In this document: piece by piece, positions 38,972 through 46,320 of the stretch
Position numbering within the stretch: position 1 is the stretch's first letter
How the letters are laid out: each line of letters starts with the position of its first letter
IMG/VR virus record: IMGVR_UViG_3300014325_000011
Location: 51,126 to 115,125 of that record
Strand: one strand, 5' to 3'
Origin: a virus
Length of the DNA: 64,000 nucleotides
The notes under the pieces: generated by a model
Seen by the model: only the letters and a program-made list of their open reading frames with translations
Told to the model about the DNA's origin: nothing
Database searches by the model: none
Translations under genes and position numbers: made by a program

Positions 38972-39133
38972 CTAGCCCTCCCGACGTCGGGTTACACGGC
39001 AGGCCATCCTGCCCCACTGGCGGGCGTTGCGCTTCCCATGATGGGTGCCGTGGTTCGGGACGCCCGGGGGAGTCTCGCCATATGGGTCGAACATCGACTG
39101 GTGGGAGCGGGACAGCATCGGACCTTTCACCAT
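38972..39133 (-). CDS. 53-residue basic protein
   Basis: ATG 39133 overlaps the stop of the gene upstream. MVKGPMLSRSHQSMFDPYGE, then HHGKRNARQWGRMACRVTRR is basic and His-rich. A competing frame over the same bases (38934-39230) is Gly/Arg/Pro-rich shadow. Function unknown. Confidence 0.6.
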   Translation of the reverse strand: MVKGPMLSRSHQSMFDPYGETPPGVPNHGTHHGKRNARQWGRMACRVTRRREG

Positions 39134-39312
39134 TGCTCCGCCTTCCAGAACCTGTCTTCCCGTCGCCGTGCCCACCGTCGCCAGAACCGGCCGTCAGCCG
39201 CTCGAACCTGCGGCTTGCAACGCCGGCCATGAGACCGGGGGTGGTGGATGTGCTCGTCGCCGGGGTCGTCCGTAGTCAGCTTCGACCGGGCGAGCATCGG
39301 ACCGTCAGTCAT
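39127..39312 (-). CDS. 61-residue very basic protein
   Basis: MTDGPMLARSKLTTDDPGDE is followed by a strongly basic C-terminal half (GRFWRRWARRREDRFWKAEQ). Its GPMLARSK start is like the GPMLSRSH start of the next gene, suggesting a shared motif or an old duplication. Overlaps neighbours by 7-8 bp. Function unknown. Confidence 0.65.
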   Translation of the reverse strand: MTDGPMLARSKLTTDDPGDEHIHHPRSHGRRCKPQVRAADGRFWRRWARRREDRFWKAEQW

Positions 39313-39577
39313 CGGATCGGAACGTGACGTGCTGCGGCTTGTTTCTCTCCACCGACAGGACCAGTACGCCTCCGAAGCCCGGCGGCTGATTGAGGACGGC
39401 GTGGGTGCCTTCCACGCCAGCCCGGCGAATCGGCCGCAAGAACTGCGGGCGGGCGGGTGCCCCGCTGTCCTCGCGGAGAACGGCGACGATCGGCGTGTCC
39501 GGCCCCCACGTGTCGAGCAGGACGCTGGTGGCCTCGGCAAGGTCTCCGAGAGTCAGTGGTGCGCCATTCTCAGCCAT
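39305..39577 (-). CDS. 90-residue protein, function unknown
   Basis: ATG 39577 has GAGGGAGAA upstream. MAENGAPLTLGDLAEATSVL, then DTPIVAVLREDSGAPARPQF and GFGGVLVLSVERNKPQHVTF suggest an alpha/beta fold without Cys. This differs from the neighbouring Cys-rich genes. Function unknown. Confidence 0.7.
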   Translation of the reverse strand: MAENGAPLTLGDLAEATSVLLDTWGPDTPIVAVLREDSGAPARPQFLRPIRRAGVEGTHAVLNQPPGFGGVLVLSVERNKPQHVTFRSDD

Positions 39578-39878
39578 CGTTTCTCCCTCGGTAGCGGACC
39601 GCGAACCCGGGCAAGCCCAGTCCGAAATCCGGGTCGGACGATGCGGGCCGCAGTGGGGCGCGTAGCTCGGTCTCGTCAGGCGAGCACATCGGCCGACCCT
39701 GCGACAGGCCAGCTTGGACGCCGACCCAGCGGAACGGCTCGTCGCACTGTGCGCAGGACACCCGGATGTCGGCGGCATACCCGGTCACCGGGCCGCCATC
39801 GGTGGCGGTCAGACGGTTGACGTCAACGAAGGCGTTGAAGTCCTCATGCGGGCAGGGAAGGTCAGCATTGGCGGTCAT
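39570..39878 (-). CDS. 102-residue protein with Cys pairs
   Basis: The start MTANADLPCPHEDFNAFVDV and the later ADIRVSCAQCDEPFRWVGVQ form a zinc-like site of the kind seen in small actinophage proteins that match C-x-H...C-x2-C. The C-terminal third is Pro/Arg-rich. It overlaps both neighbours. Function unknown. Confidence 0.7.
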   Translation of the reverse strand: MTANADLPCPHEDFNAFVDVNRLTATDGGPVTGYAADIRVSCAQCDEPFRWVGVQAGLSQGRPMCSPDETELRAPLRPASSDPDFGLGLPGFAVRYRGRNDG

Positions 39879-40014
39879 GGGTTCCTTCCTTCGCTACCGC
39901 GCGGTGCGCCTTGTGGCGTTCGATCGCCGCAGCGAGCAGGTCGACCAGCGCCGGGTCCAGTTCGTCCGCGTCCAGGCGGACACAGACCGCATTGACGAGC
40001 TGATGGGGTGTCAC
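39862..40014 (-). CDS. 50-residue protein
   Basis: From GTG 40014 (GTGA overlap), MTPHQLVNAVCVRLDADELD, then LVDLLAAAIERHKAHRAVAK. A short two-helix protein; the frame further upstream is shadow. Function unknown. Confidence 0.6.
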   Translation of the reverse strand: MTPHQLVNAVCVRLDADELDPALVDLLAAAIERHKAHRAVAKEGTHDRQC

Positions 40015-40379
40015 GAGTCCTCCCAGTGCGATCCGACGATGGTTCGCGGTTGGCCGTCGGGGGCGACCAGGTCGACATGCTGGCCGGTGCCGTCGGACAT
40101 GGTGATGACCAGCGTGAAGGCGCCCATGGCCGCCCGTTCCAAATGGACCATGGTGATCGTCGTCGAATCGGACGGGCGGACGACGATCTCGTCGAGGCCG
40201 CCGCCGTCCTCCCCGATGTGACCCCACGGCAGGTCTCGGCTGACGAACGCGGCCGACCCTTTGCAGACGCCGTCTGGGGGTGGCGGTCCGGGCTGGCCGT
40301 AGGCCGTGTCCGTGGCGGCACAGTCCAGGCAGTGCCAGGTTTCGTCGTCCTCATCCCAGTGCCAGCGGTGGCCGGTCAC
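40011..40379 (-). CDS. 122-residue zinc-site protein
   Basis: MTGHRWHWDEDDETWHCLDC is a W/H-rich metal-binding-like start, followed by a beta-rich C-terminal domain (SDSTTITMVHLERAAMGAFT, LVITMSDGTGQHVDLVAPDG). Overlaps both neighbours through 4-nt junctions. Function unknown. Confidence 0.7.
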   Translation of the reverse strand: MTGHRWHWDEDDETWHCLDCAATDTAYGQPGPPPPDGVCKGSAAFVSRDLPWGHIGEDGGGLDEIVVRPSDSTTITMVHLERAAMGAFTLVITMSDGTGQHVDLVAPDGQPRTIVGSHWEDS

Positions 40380-40807
40380 GGCAGCGCCTCCCGAAGCGCG
40401 TCAACCAGCCAGTAGGCGCCCTCTGTGGTCGTCAACGCACTCCACACGGCGGCCATCACCTCATGGTCGGTGTCCCGCCGGGCGTACTCGACTTCCCGCT
40501 GGGCGGGGGAACTGAACGGGTTGCAGCCCGCGTCGTAGTGGCCGAGACAGCGCTCACAGACGTAGCCGACCCCCTTCGACTTCGCGAAGCACAGCGGCAA
40601 CTCGCAGCATTCACAGTGGAAGCGGGCGATCGGCGGGCGGATGCCCCGCGGGCGACCCTCAACTGGGCCGATCAGGCGCTGCACGTCAACCGGATGCTCA
40701 TGGGCGAACGCGACCCGCTCGTCCATGGTCCAGCCGACGCCGCTACGGGTGGAGAGGATGCCGCAGACGTCGCAGCACAACTGCCACACCTTCTCGTCGG
40801 GATTCAT
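40376..40807 (-). CDS. 143-residue protein with multiple CxxC pairs
   Basis: The ATG at 40807 starts MNPDEKVWQLCCDVCGILST. Further Cys pairs are in FHCECCELPLCFAKSKGVGY and VCERCLGHYD, so two zinc ribbons are likely. The C-terminal helix (HEVMAAVWSALTTTEGAYWL) is hydrophobic. The gene overlaps the membrane-protein gene upstream by 4 nt. Function unknown. Confidence 0.7.
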   Translation of the reverse strand: MNPDEKVWQLCCDVCGILSTRSGVGWTMDERVAFAHEHPVDVQRLIGPVEGRPRGIRPPIARFHCECCELPLCFAKSKGVGYVCERCLGHYDAGCNPFSSPAQREVEYARRDTDHEVMAAVWSALTTTEGAYWLVDALREALP

Positions 40808-41079
40808 CGCGCATCCTCGGTTTCGACCGCACGCCCGGACGGCCCCAACTGGAAGGTGCTCAGCACCGGGTCTCCGTCCATCAGCCGACGCTGATGTGGA
40901 ATCTGTGCCTCGCAGAACCGTTCGGCCTCGGCTCGGTCGCGGAACAGGTCGACGGACACGTAGTACGGGTCTCGGCCGGTACAGACCGTGTAGACGGTCA
41001 CGGTCTGGTTGCGGCGGGCTGCACGCCAGCCGAGCGCGAACCCGAAGACGACGAAGACCGCGGCGATGGTGGCAGTCAT
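40804..41079 (-). CDS. Single-span membrane protein
   Basis: ATG 41079 begins MTATIAAVFVVFGFALGWRA, an N-terminal membrane segment followed by Arg residues, so the C-terminal domain (TVYTVCTGRDPYYVSVDLFR, AEAERFCEAQIPHQ) should be cytoplasmic. That domain resembles short protein-interaction folds but is not recognised. One of three such one-span proteins in the early and middle genes. Confidence 0.7.
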   Translation of the reverse strand: MTATIAAVFVVFGFALGWRAARRNQTVTVYTVCTGRDPYYVSVDLFRDRAEAERFCEAQIPHQRRLMDGDPVLSTFQLGPSGRAVETEDAR

Positions 41080-41654
41080 TCGCGCACTCCAGCGGGTGGT
41101 GGGACAGCGCGAAGTGACCCGGACACCCTGCGCCCGTCGGGCCACCATGAGCGGAATGTGCCCTCCCAGAGAAACGGGGGCACCATCGCGGCGTCCGCAT
41201 CAAACACAGGATCGGGCTTACGTCCACACCACGCCACAGCGTCCTCTGCGTACTCGTCACGTGTCGTCATCGACCCGTGAGACCAGTAGGTCACCCGATC
41301 GGGTTCGGCGGACACCCGCCAGCCACCCGAACAGCCGCAGGTGCAGCCGTCGAGCAGCCAGCGACGGTCGAGGCGGGCGGCTTTCGCCAACACGACCTTC
41401 TCGGGGACTTCGATATCGCCGCCACGGTCACGGATCATCCAGTTGAGGACGCGGCCAACCTCGAACCGGGACACTGACCATCCGCCGCGCGGGGGAGCCG
41501 AGAAGAAGTCGGTCTGCACGCTACTGGCGCCCATCTGGGCGAAGAACGGGCGGAGCTGGTCGACGGGGTTGCCCTGGGCAAGCTGGGCGATTCTGACCGC
41601 GTCGACGAACACCACGTCCGGGATGTGCTTGGCCTGCACCCGACCGGTGCTCAC
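41076..41654 (-). CDS. 192-residue protein, function unknown
   Basis: GTG 41654 overlaps the upstream stop. The N-terminal part (KHIPDVVFVDAVRIAQLAQG, VDQLRPFFAQMGASSVQTDF, RFEVGRVLNWMIRDRGGDIE) is helical and could bind nucleic acid. A C-terminal CTCGCSGGW and FRSWWPDGRRV follow. No family is recognised. It is the largest protein in the small-gene cluster. Confidence 0.7.
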   Translation of the reverse strand: MSTGRVQAKHIPDVVFVDAVRIAQLAQGNPVDQLRPFFAQMGASSVQTDFFSAPPRGGWSVSRFEVGRVLNWMIRDRGGDIEVPEKVVLAKAARLDRRWLLDGCTCGCSGGWRVSAEPDRVTYWSHGSMTTRDEYAEDAVAWCGRKPDPVFDADAAMVPPFLWEGTFRSWWPDGRRVSGSLRAVPPPAGVRE

Positions 41655-41935
41655 CGGTCCGGCTCCAGTGCATCGGCGTAGTAGGCAGCGCGAAGCGAGG
41701 CACCCTCGGCGGTATTGCTGTCGAATGGCACCCGCCACCTGACCCGGCGACCGTGCCCGCAGAACACCTGCACCGTGCCCCCATCGCCGTCGGGGTAGCC
41801 AGACAGTGACGAGCCCACCCCCGGGCAGGTACGCAAATGGGCGGCTGCGCGCCGAGCGGTCTCCGACAACGCCCCCGGATTGGGTTCTTCGCCCCGACAG
41901 AATCGGGCCTCGATCTCCAGCAGGTCGGCGCTCAC
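41651..41935 (-). CDS. 94-residue protein, function unknown
   Basis: From GTG 41935 the product is MSADLLEIEARFCRGEEPNP, then AAAHLRTCPGVGSSLSGYPD and VQVFCGHGRRVRWRVPFDSN. Three Cys may bind metal. The start overlaps the original stop of the interrupted gene upstream. Function unknown. Confidence 0.7.
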   Translation of the reverse strand: MSADLLEIEARFCRGEEPNPGALSETARRAAAHLRTCPGVGSSLSGYPDGDGGTVQVFCGHGRRVRWRVPFDSNTAEGASLRAAYYADALEPDR

Positions 41936-42198
41936 GCTGCGACCACCTTCGGCTCGTCGGCGTACCGCCACAGCACACCGCGCGGATCACGCTAGATCTC
42001 AACGGGTCGCAGCCGGCCGACCGCGGCAAGAAGCTGTTCGACATGCGTGACCACCTCGAACCGCGGGCCGTGGCGGGGAAAGTCGTGGTCGCGGACACAC
42101 GGGTCGAACCAGCCTTCACCGTTCGGTGCTACACCCGCGCTCTGCGCAGGGGGCGGATCGGCTGGGATCGGAGGCCGCCCGCCATACCAGCCGATCAT
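41932..42198 (-). pseudogene. Small gene interrupted by an in-frame amber codon
   Basis: MIGWYGGRPPIPADPPPAQS to RLRPVEI is followed by TAG (41992-41994), and the same frame continues RDPRGVLWRYADEPKVVAA to a TGA at 41932 that overlaps the GTG of the next gene. That overlap is the rule in this operon, so the original gene probably was 88 residues, with a TAC-to-TAG or similar change. The truncated 68-residue product may still be made; read-through is possible. Confidence 0.65.
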
Positions 42199-42944
42199 GC
42201 AGCCCTCCCCGGGGTCAGCTCGTGCAGACGGTCATGCCCAACCCGCCACGCATGGCGCATCGACCGTTCCGACCGGCGACACAGCACCAAAGGCAACTGG
42301 CCCCAGCAGACAGGGCAGGCAGGGTCCCGCCGGTCCGCGCAGCCGGAACAGAGGGCACGGCAGGACGGATACTGCTCATCGTCGTGGCACCCCTCCGGGC
42401 CGCCCATCGAGCAGTAGACATCCCCCGACTTCGGGTCCTGGACCAGTGTCCGATTCCCACACACCCCGCAGCGGGCACCGGGGGAGCGGATCGCAACAGG
42501 AGCACGCTCAAACCGCAACATGATCAGTGCTTGGGCGCGTAGCGACCGGAAATCGGCCAGCACCTCTTCGCCGAACGGATGACCCACCGTCAGGTCGGCA
42601 AGGTTCTCCAACGCCCATACGAAGGTTGGCTCCGTCTTGCCGAAGCCCTGCACCGGATGCAGCTTGCCAGCCCAGTAGATGACCTCTTCGCGGACCTTCT
42701 CCGCCAACGACAGCGCCGGGATGTCACCGGGAGCCTGCGAGTGCGGCTTCGCCTTCCGGATCGCCACATCGTCGCCCTGTAGCGGCGTGCCGAACTGGTG
42801 GTGCAGGCGGAACGCGAGCGGCGTGTCCTCACCGTCGTCGTTGTCGCCGGTCGGCTTGTAGGAGCGGTAAAAGTCCCACATCAGACCGCGAATCTCTTCC
42901 GCAATAGGGTCGAGGACCGTCACAAACTCATCATATCGCCGCAT
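42195..42944 (-). CDS. 249-residue protein with C-terminal Cys clusters
   Basis: Residues 1-150 are helical (VTVLDPIAEEIRGLMWDFYR, SLAEKVREEVIYWAGKLHPV, ADLTVGHPFGEEVLADFRSL). The C-terminal third has CGVCGNRTLVQDPKSGDVYC, CRALCSGCADRRDPACPVCW, a multi-zinc region. This architecture is known from hypothetical actinophage proteins that begin middle-gene operons. The true start may be the GTG seven codons in (VTVLDP). Divergent from the SOS-box promoter region. Confidence 0.75.
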   Translation of the reverse strand: MRRYDEFVTVLDPIAEEIRGLMWDFYRSYKPTGDNDDGEDTPLAFRLHHQFGTPLQGDDVAIRKAKPHSQAPGDIPALSLAEKVREEVIYWAGKLHPVQGFGKTEPTFVWALENLADLTVGHPFGEEVLADFRSLRAQALIMLRFERAPVAIRSPGARCGVCGNRTLVQDPKSGDVYCSMGGPEGCHDDEQYPSCRALCSGCADRRDPACPVCWGQLPLVLCRRSERSMRHAWRVGHDRLHELTPGRAA

Positions 42945-43013
42945 CCCCGCAGGTCAGACACGGCGGGCCGTCGCCGACCTTATCGATAGTCGGCCCCGAC
43001 CGCGCCCGCACAA

Positions 43014-43045
43014 TCGAACAGTCGTTCGCGCTATTCCTGTAGAAT
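43014..43045 (+). promoter_or_regulatory. LexA/SOS box and -10 element upstream of GIY-YIG gene
   Basis: TCGAAC-AGTC-GTTCGC (43014-43029) matches the actinobacterial LexA box TCGAAC-N4-GTTCGA at 11 of 12 defined positions. It lies 10 nt before a good -10 hexamer TAGAAT (43040-43045), so bound LexA would block the -35 region. The regulated gene would be the GIY-YIG gene starting at 43112. Confidence 0.65.
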
Positions 43046-43059
43046 TAGGGGCATAGGTT

Positions 43060-43088
43060 GCCCCCGCGACGCGCGAACGTCCGGGGGC
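43060..43088 (+). promoter_or_regulatory. 5' leader hairpin
   Basis: GCCCCCG (43060-43066) and CGGGGGC (43082-43088) form a 7-bp stem in the leader between the TAGAAT box and the GIY-YIG start. It may stabilise the transcript or modulate translation. Confidence 0.45.
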
Positions 43089-43111
43089 GTGGCCGACTGG
43101 TTGGAGTCGAC

Positions 43112-43651
43112 ATGGAAGAGGATAAGGGCGAAGGCCCTGGCACGCCTACGACGCTGTACCGGATGTACGACGATGCGGGGACCTTGCTCTACGTCGGCAT
43201 CTCGGGCACGACCGCTACGCGACTGTCCCAGCACCGCGCTGGCAAGGACTGGTGGCACCGGGTGTCGTTCATCCGGTGCGAACACTTCGCGACCCGGTCC
43301 GACGCCGCGAAGGCCGAACTGCGGGCTATCGCTGCGGAACAGCCGGAGTTCAACAAGACCGGCGCTGTCGCCGTGCCCCACCCGCCCACGGCAGAGCAGT
43401 ACGCCGCCGTCCTCGCAAGGTACGAGGAGGCGCGTCGCGAACAGGAACGGCTGGAGGAACTCAAACGGCAGGCGCAGGCGCGGCGCGAGGCTGAGGAGGC
43501 GGCGCTGCGCGTCGAATACGCGGCGTTCGTGCATGACTGGGTAGCGGCTGGGATGCCGGAGTTCTTCCGGAACGAGCAGATGCGCGACAACCCCATCTTC
43601 AAGGGCTTCCTCGACCACCCCGTCGTGCTCGCTGTCCTTGCGGGCCAGTAG
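43112..43651 (+). CDS. GIY-YIG domain protein
   Basis: ATG 43112 with GGAG upstream gives 179 residues. The GIY-YIG core is TLYRMYDDAGTLLYVGISG (LY-x-MYD..LLYVG replaces GIY..YIG), then RLSQHRAGKDWWHRVSFIRC and the Glu-containing SDAAKAELRAIAAEQPEFN. A long charged helix follows (YEEARREQERLEELKRQAQA). GIY-YIG proteins cut DNA in homing, repair or defence. The LexA-like box suggests induction by DNA damage. It is convergent with the tyrosine recombinase, stop beside stop. Confidence 0.8.
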   Translation: MEEDKGEGPGTPTTLYRMYDDAGTLLYVGISGTTATRLSQHRAGKDWWHRVSFIRCEHFATRSDAAKAELRAIAAEQPEFNKTGAVAVPHPPTAEQYAAVLARYEEARREQERLEELKRQAQARREAEEAALRVEYAAFVHDWVAAGMPEFFRNEQMRDNPIFKGFLDHPVVLAVLAGQ

Positions 43652-44701
43652 CTAGAGGCCCAGACGTCGAGCGGGGTTGGTCGCGTCGAGCGCCCGACCC
43701 CGCTGCACGTAATTGCGGGCGATCTTGACCGACTTCCACCGCCCCTGTCGCATGATCTCTCGCTCTTCGACGCCCGCCCTCGCGGCAGTCGTCGCGAAGC
43801 CAGAGCGCAACGAGTGACCCGCGAAGTCGTCGGCATCTAGCCCCGCCGCCGTCGCGCGCCGCTTCACGATGAGGGCCACACTCTGCGGCGACAGGCGACG
43901 GGGGAGGATCTGCCCCGAGCGGGCGACGGGCCGGAACGCTGGACTGACATCGTGGCCAGAGTCGGCAAGCAGGGCACACCATGCCTGCCACGCATGTACC
44001 GGGCTGGTTGCCTCCCGGTCGCCGGGCGGCAGACCGATGATGTCGCCGTCGGAACGCTGGTCGGTCTTCGACGTGGCGATCAGCACTTCTAGCCCTTCGC
44101 CTGTGTCGACGATGTTGGCCAGGTCGAGTGCGGCCAGTTCGCTGCGCCGCATTGCTCCGGCAAGGCCGAACAGCAAGATTGCGCGGTCGCGGACATCGGC
44201 CGGCTTGTCAGGGTCGAGCCCGGCCACGAGGCGAACGACGGTGGCGGTGGTGGCCGCGGTCTTTGGCGCCGAAGAGAACTCCGGGCCACGGCGCGCGATG
44301 CCTTCAAGGACGAACTGCACGGCTGCGTCGCCCGTAGGGGAGTTGTGGCCGTGGGCCTTGTGCATGACGGAGATGGAGGAGACGCGACGGAGGATCGTCG
44401 ACGTCTTCGCGGGCCTACCGCCAGTCGCCTCAGTGCCGTTGTTCGCGAGGTCGGTGACGTAGCGCCAGACGGCATCGGGGGTGGCCGGTAGAGGATCGGA
44501 CTCGTGACGCGCACACCAGCCGACGAAGTGCGCCCAGTCGGTTTCGTAGGCGCGACGCGTGTTCGGGGCCATCGACCGGTCGGCGTACTCGCGGGCCTGT
44601 GCGTCCAGCGCGGCATTGATCTCAGCGACCGAGCCGGGGACGGGGACGAGCACGCCAGCCGACACCGTTTCCAAGGTCATTACCGACCACTCTCCCGCCA
44701 T
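43652..44701 (-). CDS. Tyrosine recombinase / integrase
   Basis: The 349-residue protein has a core-binding SAM-like domain (RSMAPNTRRAYETDWAHFVG, WRYVTDLANNG) and a catalytic domain with Arg in LAGAMRRSELAALDL, the H-x-x-R of DDFAGHSLRSGFATTAA and the nucleophilic Tyr of KIARNYVQRG. Family members do phage integration, excision or dimer resolution. It sits in the middle of phage genes rather than at an edge, so either this is not the integrase in use, or the genome is permuted. A perfect 10-bp palindrome lies 11 bp upstream. Confidence 0.85.
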   Translation of the reverse strand: MAGEWSVMTLETVSAGVLVPVPGSVAEINAALDAQAREYADRSMAPNTRRAYETDWAHFVGWCARHESDPLPATPDAVWRYVTDLANNGTEATGGRPAKTSTILRRVSSISVMHKAHGHNSPTGDAAVQFVLEGIARRGPEFSSAPKTAATTATVVRLVAGLDPDKPADVRDRAILLFGLAGAMRRSELAALDLANIVDTGEGLEVLIATSKTDQRSDGDIIGLPPGDREATSPVHAWQAWCALLADSGHDVSPAFRPVARSGQILPRRLSPQSVALIVKRRATAAGLDADDFAGHSLRSGFATTAARAGVEEREIMRQGRWKSVKIARNYVQRGRALDATNPARRLGL

Positions 44702-44711
44702 TGATAATGGT

Positions 44712-44721
44712 GCGATATCGC
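44712..44721. promoter_or_regulatory. Palindrome GCGATATCGC upstream of tyrosine recombinase
   Basis: A perfect 10-bp palindrome lies 11 bp before the recombinase start, in a short AT-richer gap. It could be an operator or part of a recombination site; nothing else identifies it. Confidence 0.35.
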
Positions 44722-44748
44722 TAGTCGATGTTGATTAGGGGGGGAGGC

Positions 44749-44967
44749 TCAGTCCTGCGAGCCGAGCCGTCGCATCGCCCGTTCGATGTCCCCGCTGACC
44801 CGTTCCCAGTCGCCGCGGATCGCGGCGGCATCCCGCTCGTGAAGTTCGCGGAGACTGGGTTGGGCCAGACGGCGTGGGATCGAGATCGACGCCGGAGAGA
44901 AGGTCTGCGCGACTCGCGGATGTACGTGCTGGGCGAGCCACCTACTGATCCTGTTGCGCATGGTCAC
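44749..44967 (-). CDS. 72-residue protein upstream of recombinase
   Basis: MTMRNRISRWLAQHVHPRVA, then RRLAQPSLRELHERDAAAIR and GDIERAMRRLG form a basic helical protein. A frame over the same bases (44735-44941) is shadow. Its place directly before the recombinase would fit an accessory or directionality factor, but no winged-helix signature is visible. Confidence 0.6.
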   Translation of the reverse strand: MTMRNRISRWLAQHVHPRVAQTFSPASISIPRRLAQPSLRELHERDAAAIRGDWERVSGDIERAMRRLGSQD

Positions 44968-45015
44968 TCTCCGTATCGGCGTGCAAAATGCCTGTTGGGT
45001 GAAGGGATCACGGCC

Positions 45016-45579
45016 CTACTTGGCCGCGCAATCTTCCCCGCCCGGCGCGCTATCGTCGTCGGCGCAGTGATCGTGAGCGCGATCCCGGGTCAGCCTCTCG
45101 ACCGACGCGGGTCCGCGAAGGCCACGCGCCATGCCAATGCGAACGTCAGCCTCACGGTCGAGGCGCTTGTTACTGACAATCTGATCCGGGTCGATCGCCC
45201 CGACTGCTTCCATCGCCTCCTCGAACCCGTCGTGCAGTGGCACCCCAAGTCGCTCGTAGAGCCGGCGCGCCAAGTTGTCCCACCGCCTGTCGCGCAGGCG
45301 CAGTCGCTTCACGTCGTCCTCAAGCTCCGCGACCCGCAGCCGCAACCTCTCATTGTCGGCGTCGAGTTGGGCGACCCTTGGCCCTTCGGCCGCATCCCGT
45401 TCGGCGACCAGTGCACGCCGCTCAGTCACCGCGGCGTCTGCCTGTCGGGCCGCCTTCTCCCTGACGGCCGCGAGTTCAGCCGCTAGGCGCACCACCTCCA
45501 TCTCGGCTTTCTCGGCCCGAACGGTCAGCACCTCCCAGTCGCGGCGCACCGTCGCAGCGGCGCCATGCTTGCCCTTCAC
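45016..45579 (-). CDS. Coiled-coil protein A
   Basis: The 187-residue protein is a long heptad-rich helix at residues 15-100 (EKAEMEVVRLAAELAAVREK, RVAQLDADNERLRLRVAELE) followed by a short globular tail (LYERLGVPLHDGFEEAMEAV). It forms a pair with the coiled-coil gene upstream, overlapping by 4 nt, so the two products may interact. Function unknown. Confidence 0.7.
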   Translation of the reverse strand: MKGKHGAAATVRRDWEVLTVRAEKAEMEVVRLAAELAAVREKAARQADAAVTERRALVAERDAAEGPRVAQLDADNERLRLRVAELEDDVKRLRLRDRRWDNLARRLYERLGVPLHDGFEEAMEAVGAIDPDQIVSNKRLDREADVRIGMARGLRGPASVERLTRDRAHDHCADDDSAPGGEDCAAK

Positions 45580-46175
45580 AGCTGGCTCCTGTTCTTGTTG
45601 ACAACGCGTGCCGGCCGGCTTTTCGCTCGGGCCGTGGTGGTGGAAGTCGGACCCGGCGTGGACTGCATCAACCGCTCAAGGTCCCGCAGCTCGTCATAGC
45701 GGCGGCTCACCTCGGCCCGCAGGGTCTCGACGCTGGCGGCGACCCTTCCCCGGAGGGACTTCGCGCGGCGCGCCTCCTCGCGCAGCGCTTCAACCTCGGC
45801 CGCCCGCGTAGCCCTGGGTGCGCGGGCGGCCTCGATCCGGGCCTCACGTTCGCGAAGTGCCTTCTCAACGGCTTCGGCTTCGGCCTGCTGGCGCAACGCC
45901 TCGATCTCGGCTGCCTGACGCTGGGCTTCCCGTTCGCGCTGTGCCTCCTGCTCCCGCAGTTCCCTCTCGGCCGTTTCGGCGGCGGCGATGGCCGCCTTCT
46001 CGCGTTCGGCCTTCTCGCGCAATGCCTTCTCGGCGCGCTCAAGGCGCCGCTGCGCGTCGCGCCAAGCCTTCTCGGCCTTGCGCACCGACGCCTCTACCTC
46101 AGCAAGGTAGCGGTCAGATAGAGGCGCCTCAGGACGCACCCATCCGAAATTTATTTTGTGAGATAGCCGGACCAT
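45576..46175 (-). CDS. Coiled-coil protein B
   Basis: After a short N-terminus (MVRLSHKINFGWVRPEAPLS) residues 25-165 are an uninterrupted Glu/Arg/Ala-rich coiled coil (EKALREKAEREKAAIAAAET, REAQRQAAEIEALRQQAEAE), ending in a basic Ser/Thr tail. A good ribosome-binding site GGGGGAGAG precedes the ATG. It could be a structural or DNA-bridging protein. Function unknown. Confidence 0.7.
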   Translation of the reverse strand: MVRLSHKINFGWVRPEAPLSDRYLAEVEASVRKAEKAWRDAQRRLERAEKALREKAEREKAAIAAAETAERELREQEAQREREAQRQAAEIEALRQQAEAEAVEKALREREARIEAARAPRATRAAEVEALREEARRAKSLRGRVAASVETLRAEVSRRYDELRDLERLMQSTPGPTSTTTARAKSRPARVVNKNRSQL

Positions 46176-46176
46176 G

Positions 46177-46320
46177 TCAGCTCTCCCCCTTGGCCTCTAC
46201 ATGTGGCGGACGGCCAGCCCCTACACAGGTCGCGCCCGGTGTTATCCCGTCCGGACGCCATCCCCTGCGGTAGTCGTTCCTGATGCCAGTGACAACACCC
46301 TCCCAGCGTTCGGCACCCAT
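46177..46320 (-). CDS. 47-residue protein
   Basis: ATG 46320 follows the upstream TAA directly. MGAERWEGVVTGIRNDYRRG, then TPGATCVGAGRPPHVEAKGE ends at TGA 46177, with the next gene's ribosome-binding site inside its end. The spacing and coupling support it despite its size. Function unknown. Confidence 0.55.
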   Translation of the reverse strand: MGAERWEGVVTGIRNDYRRGWRPDGITPGATCVGAGRPPHVEAKGES

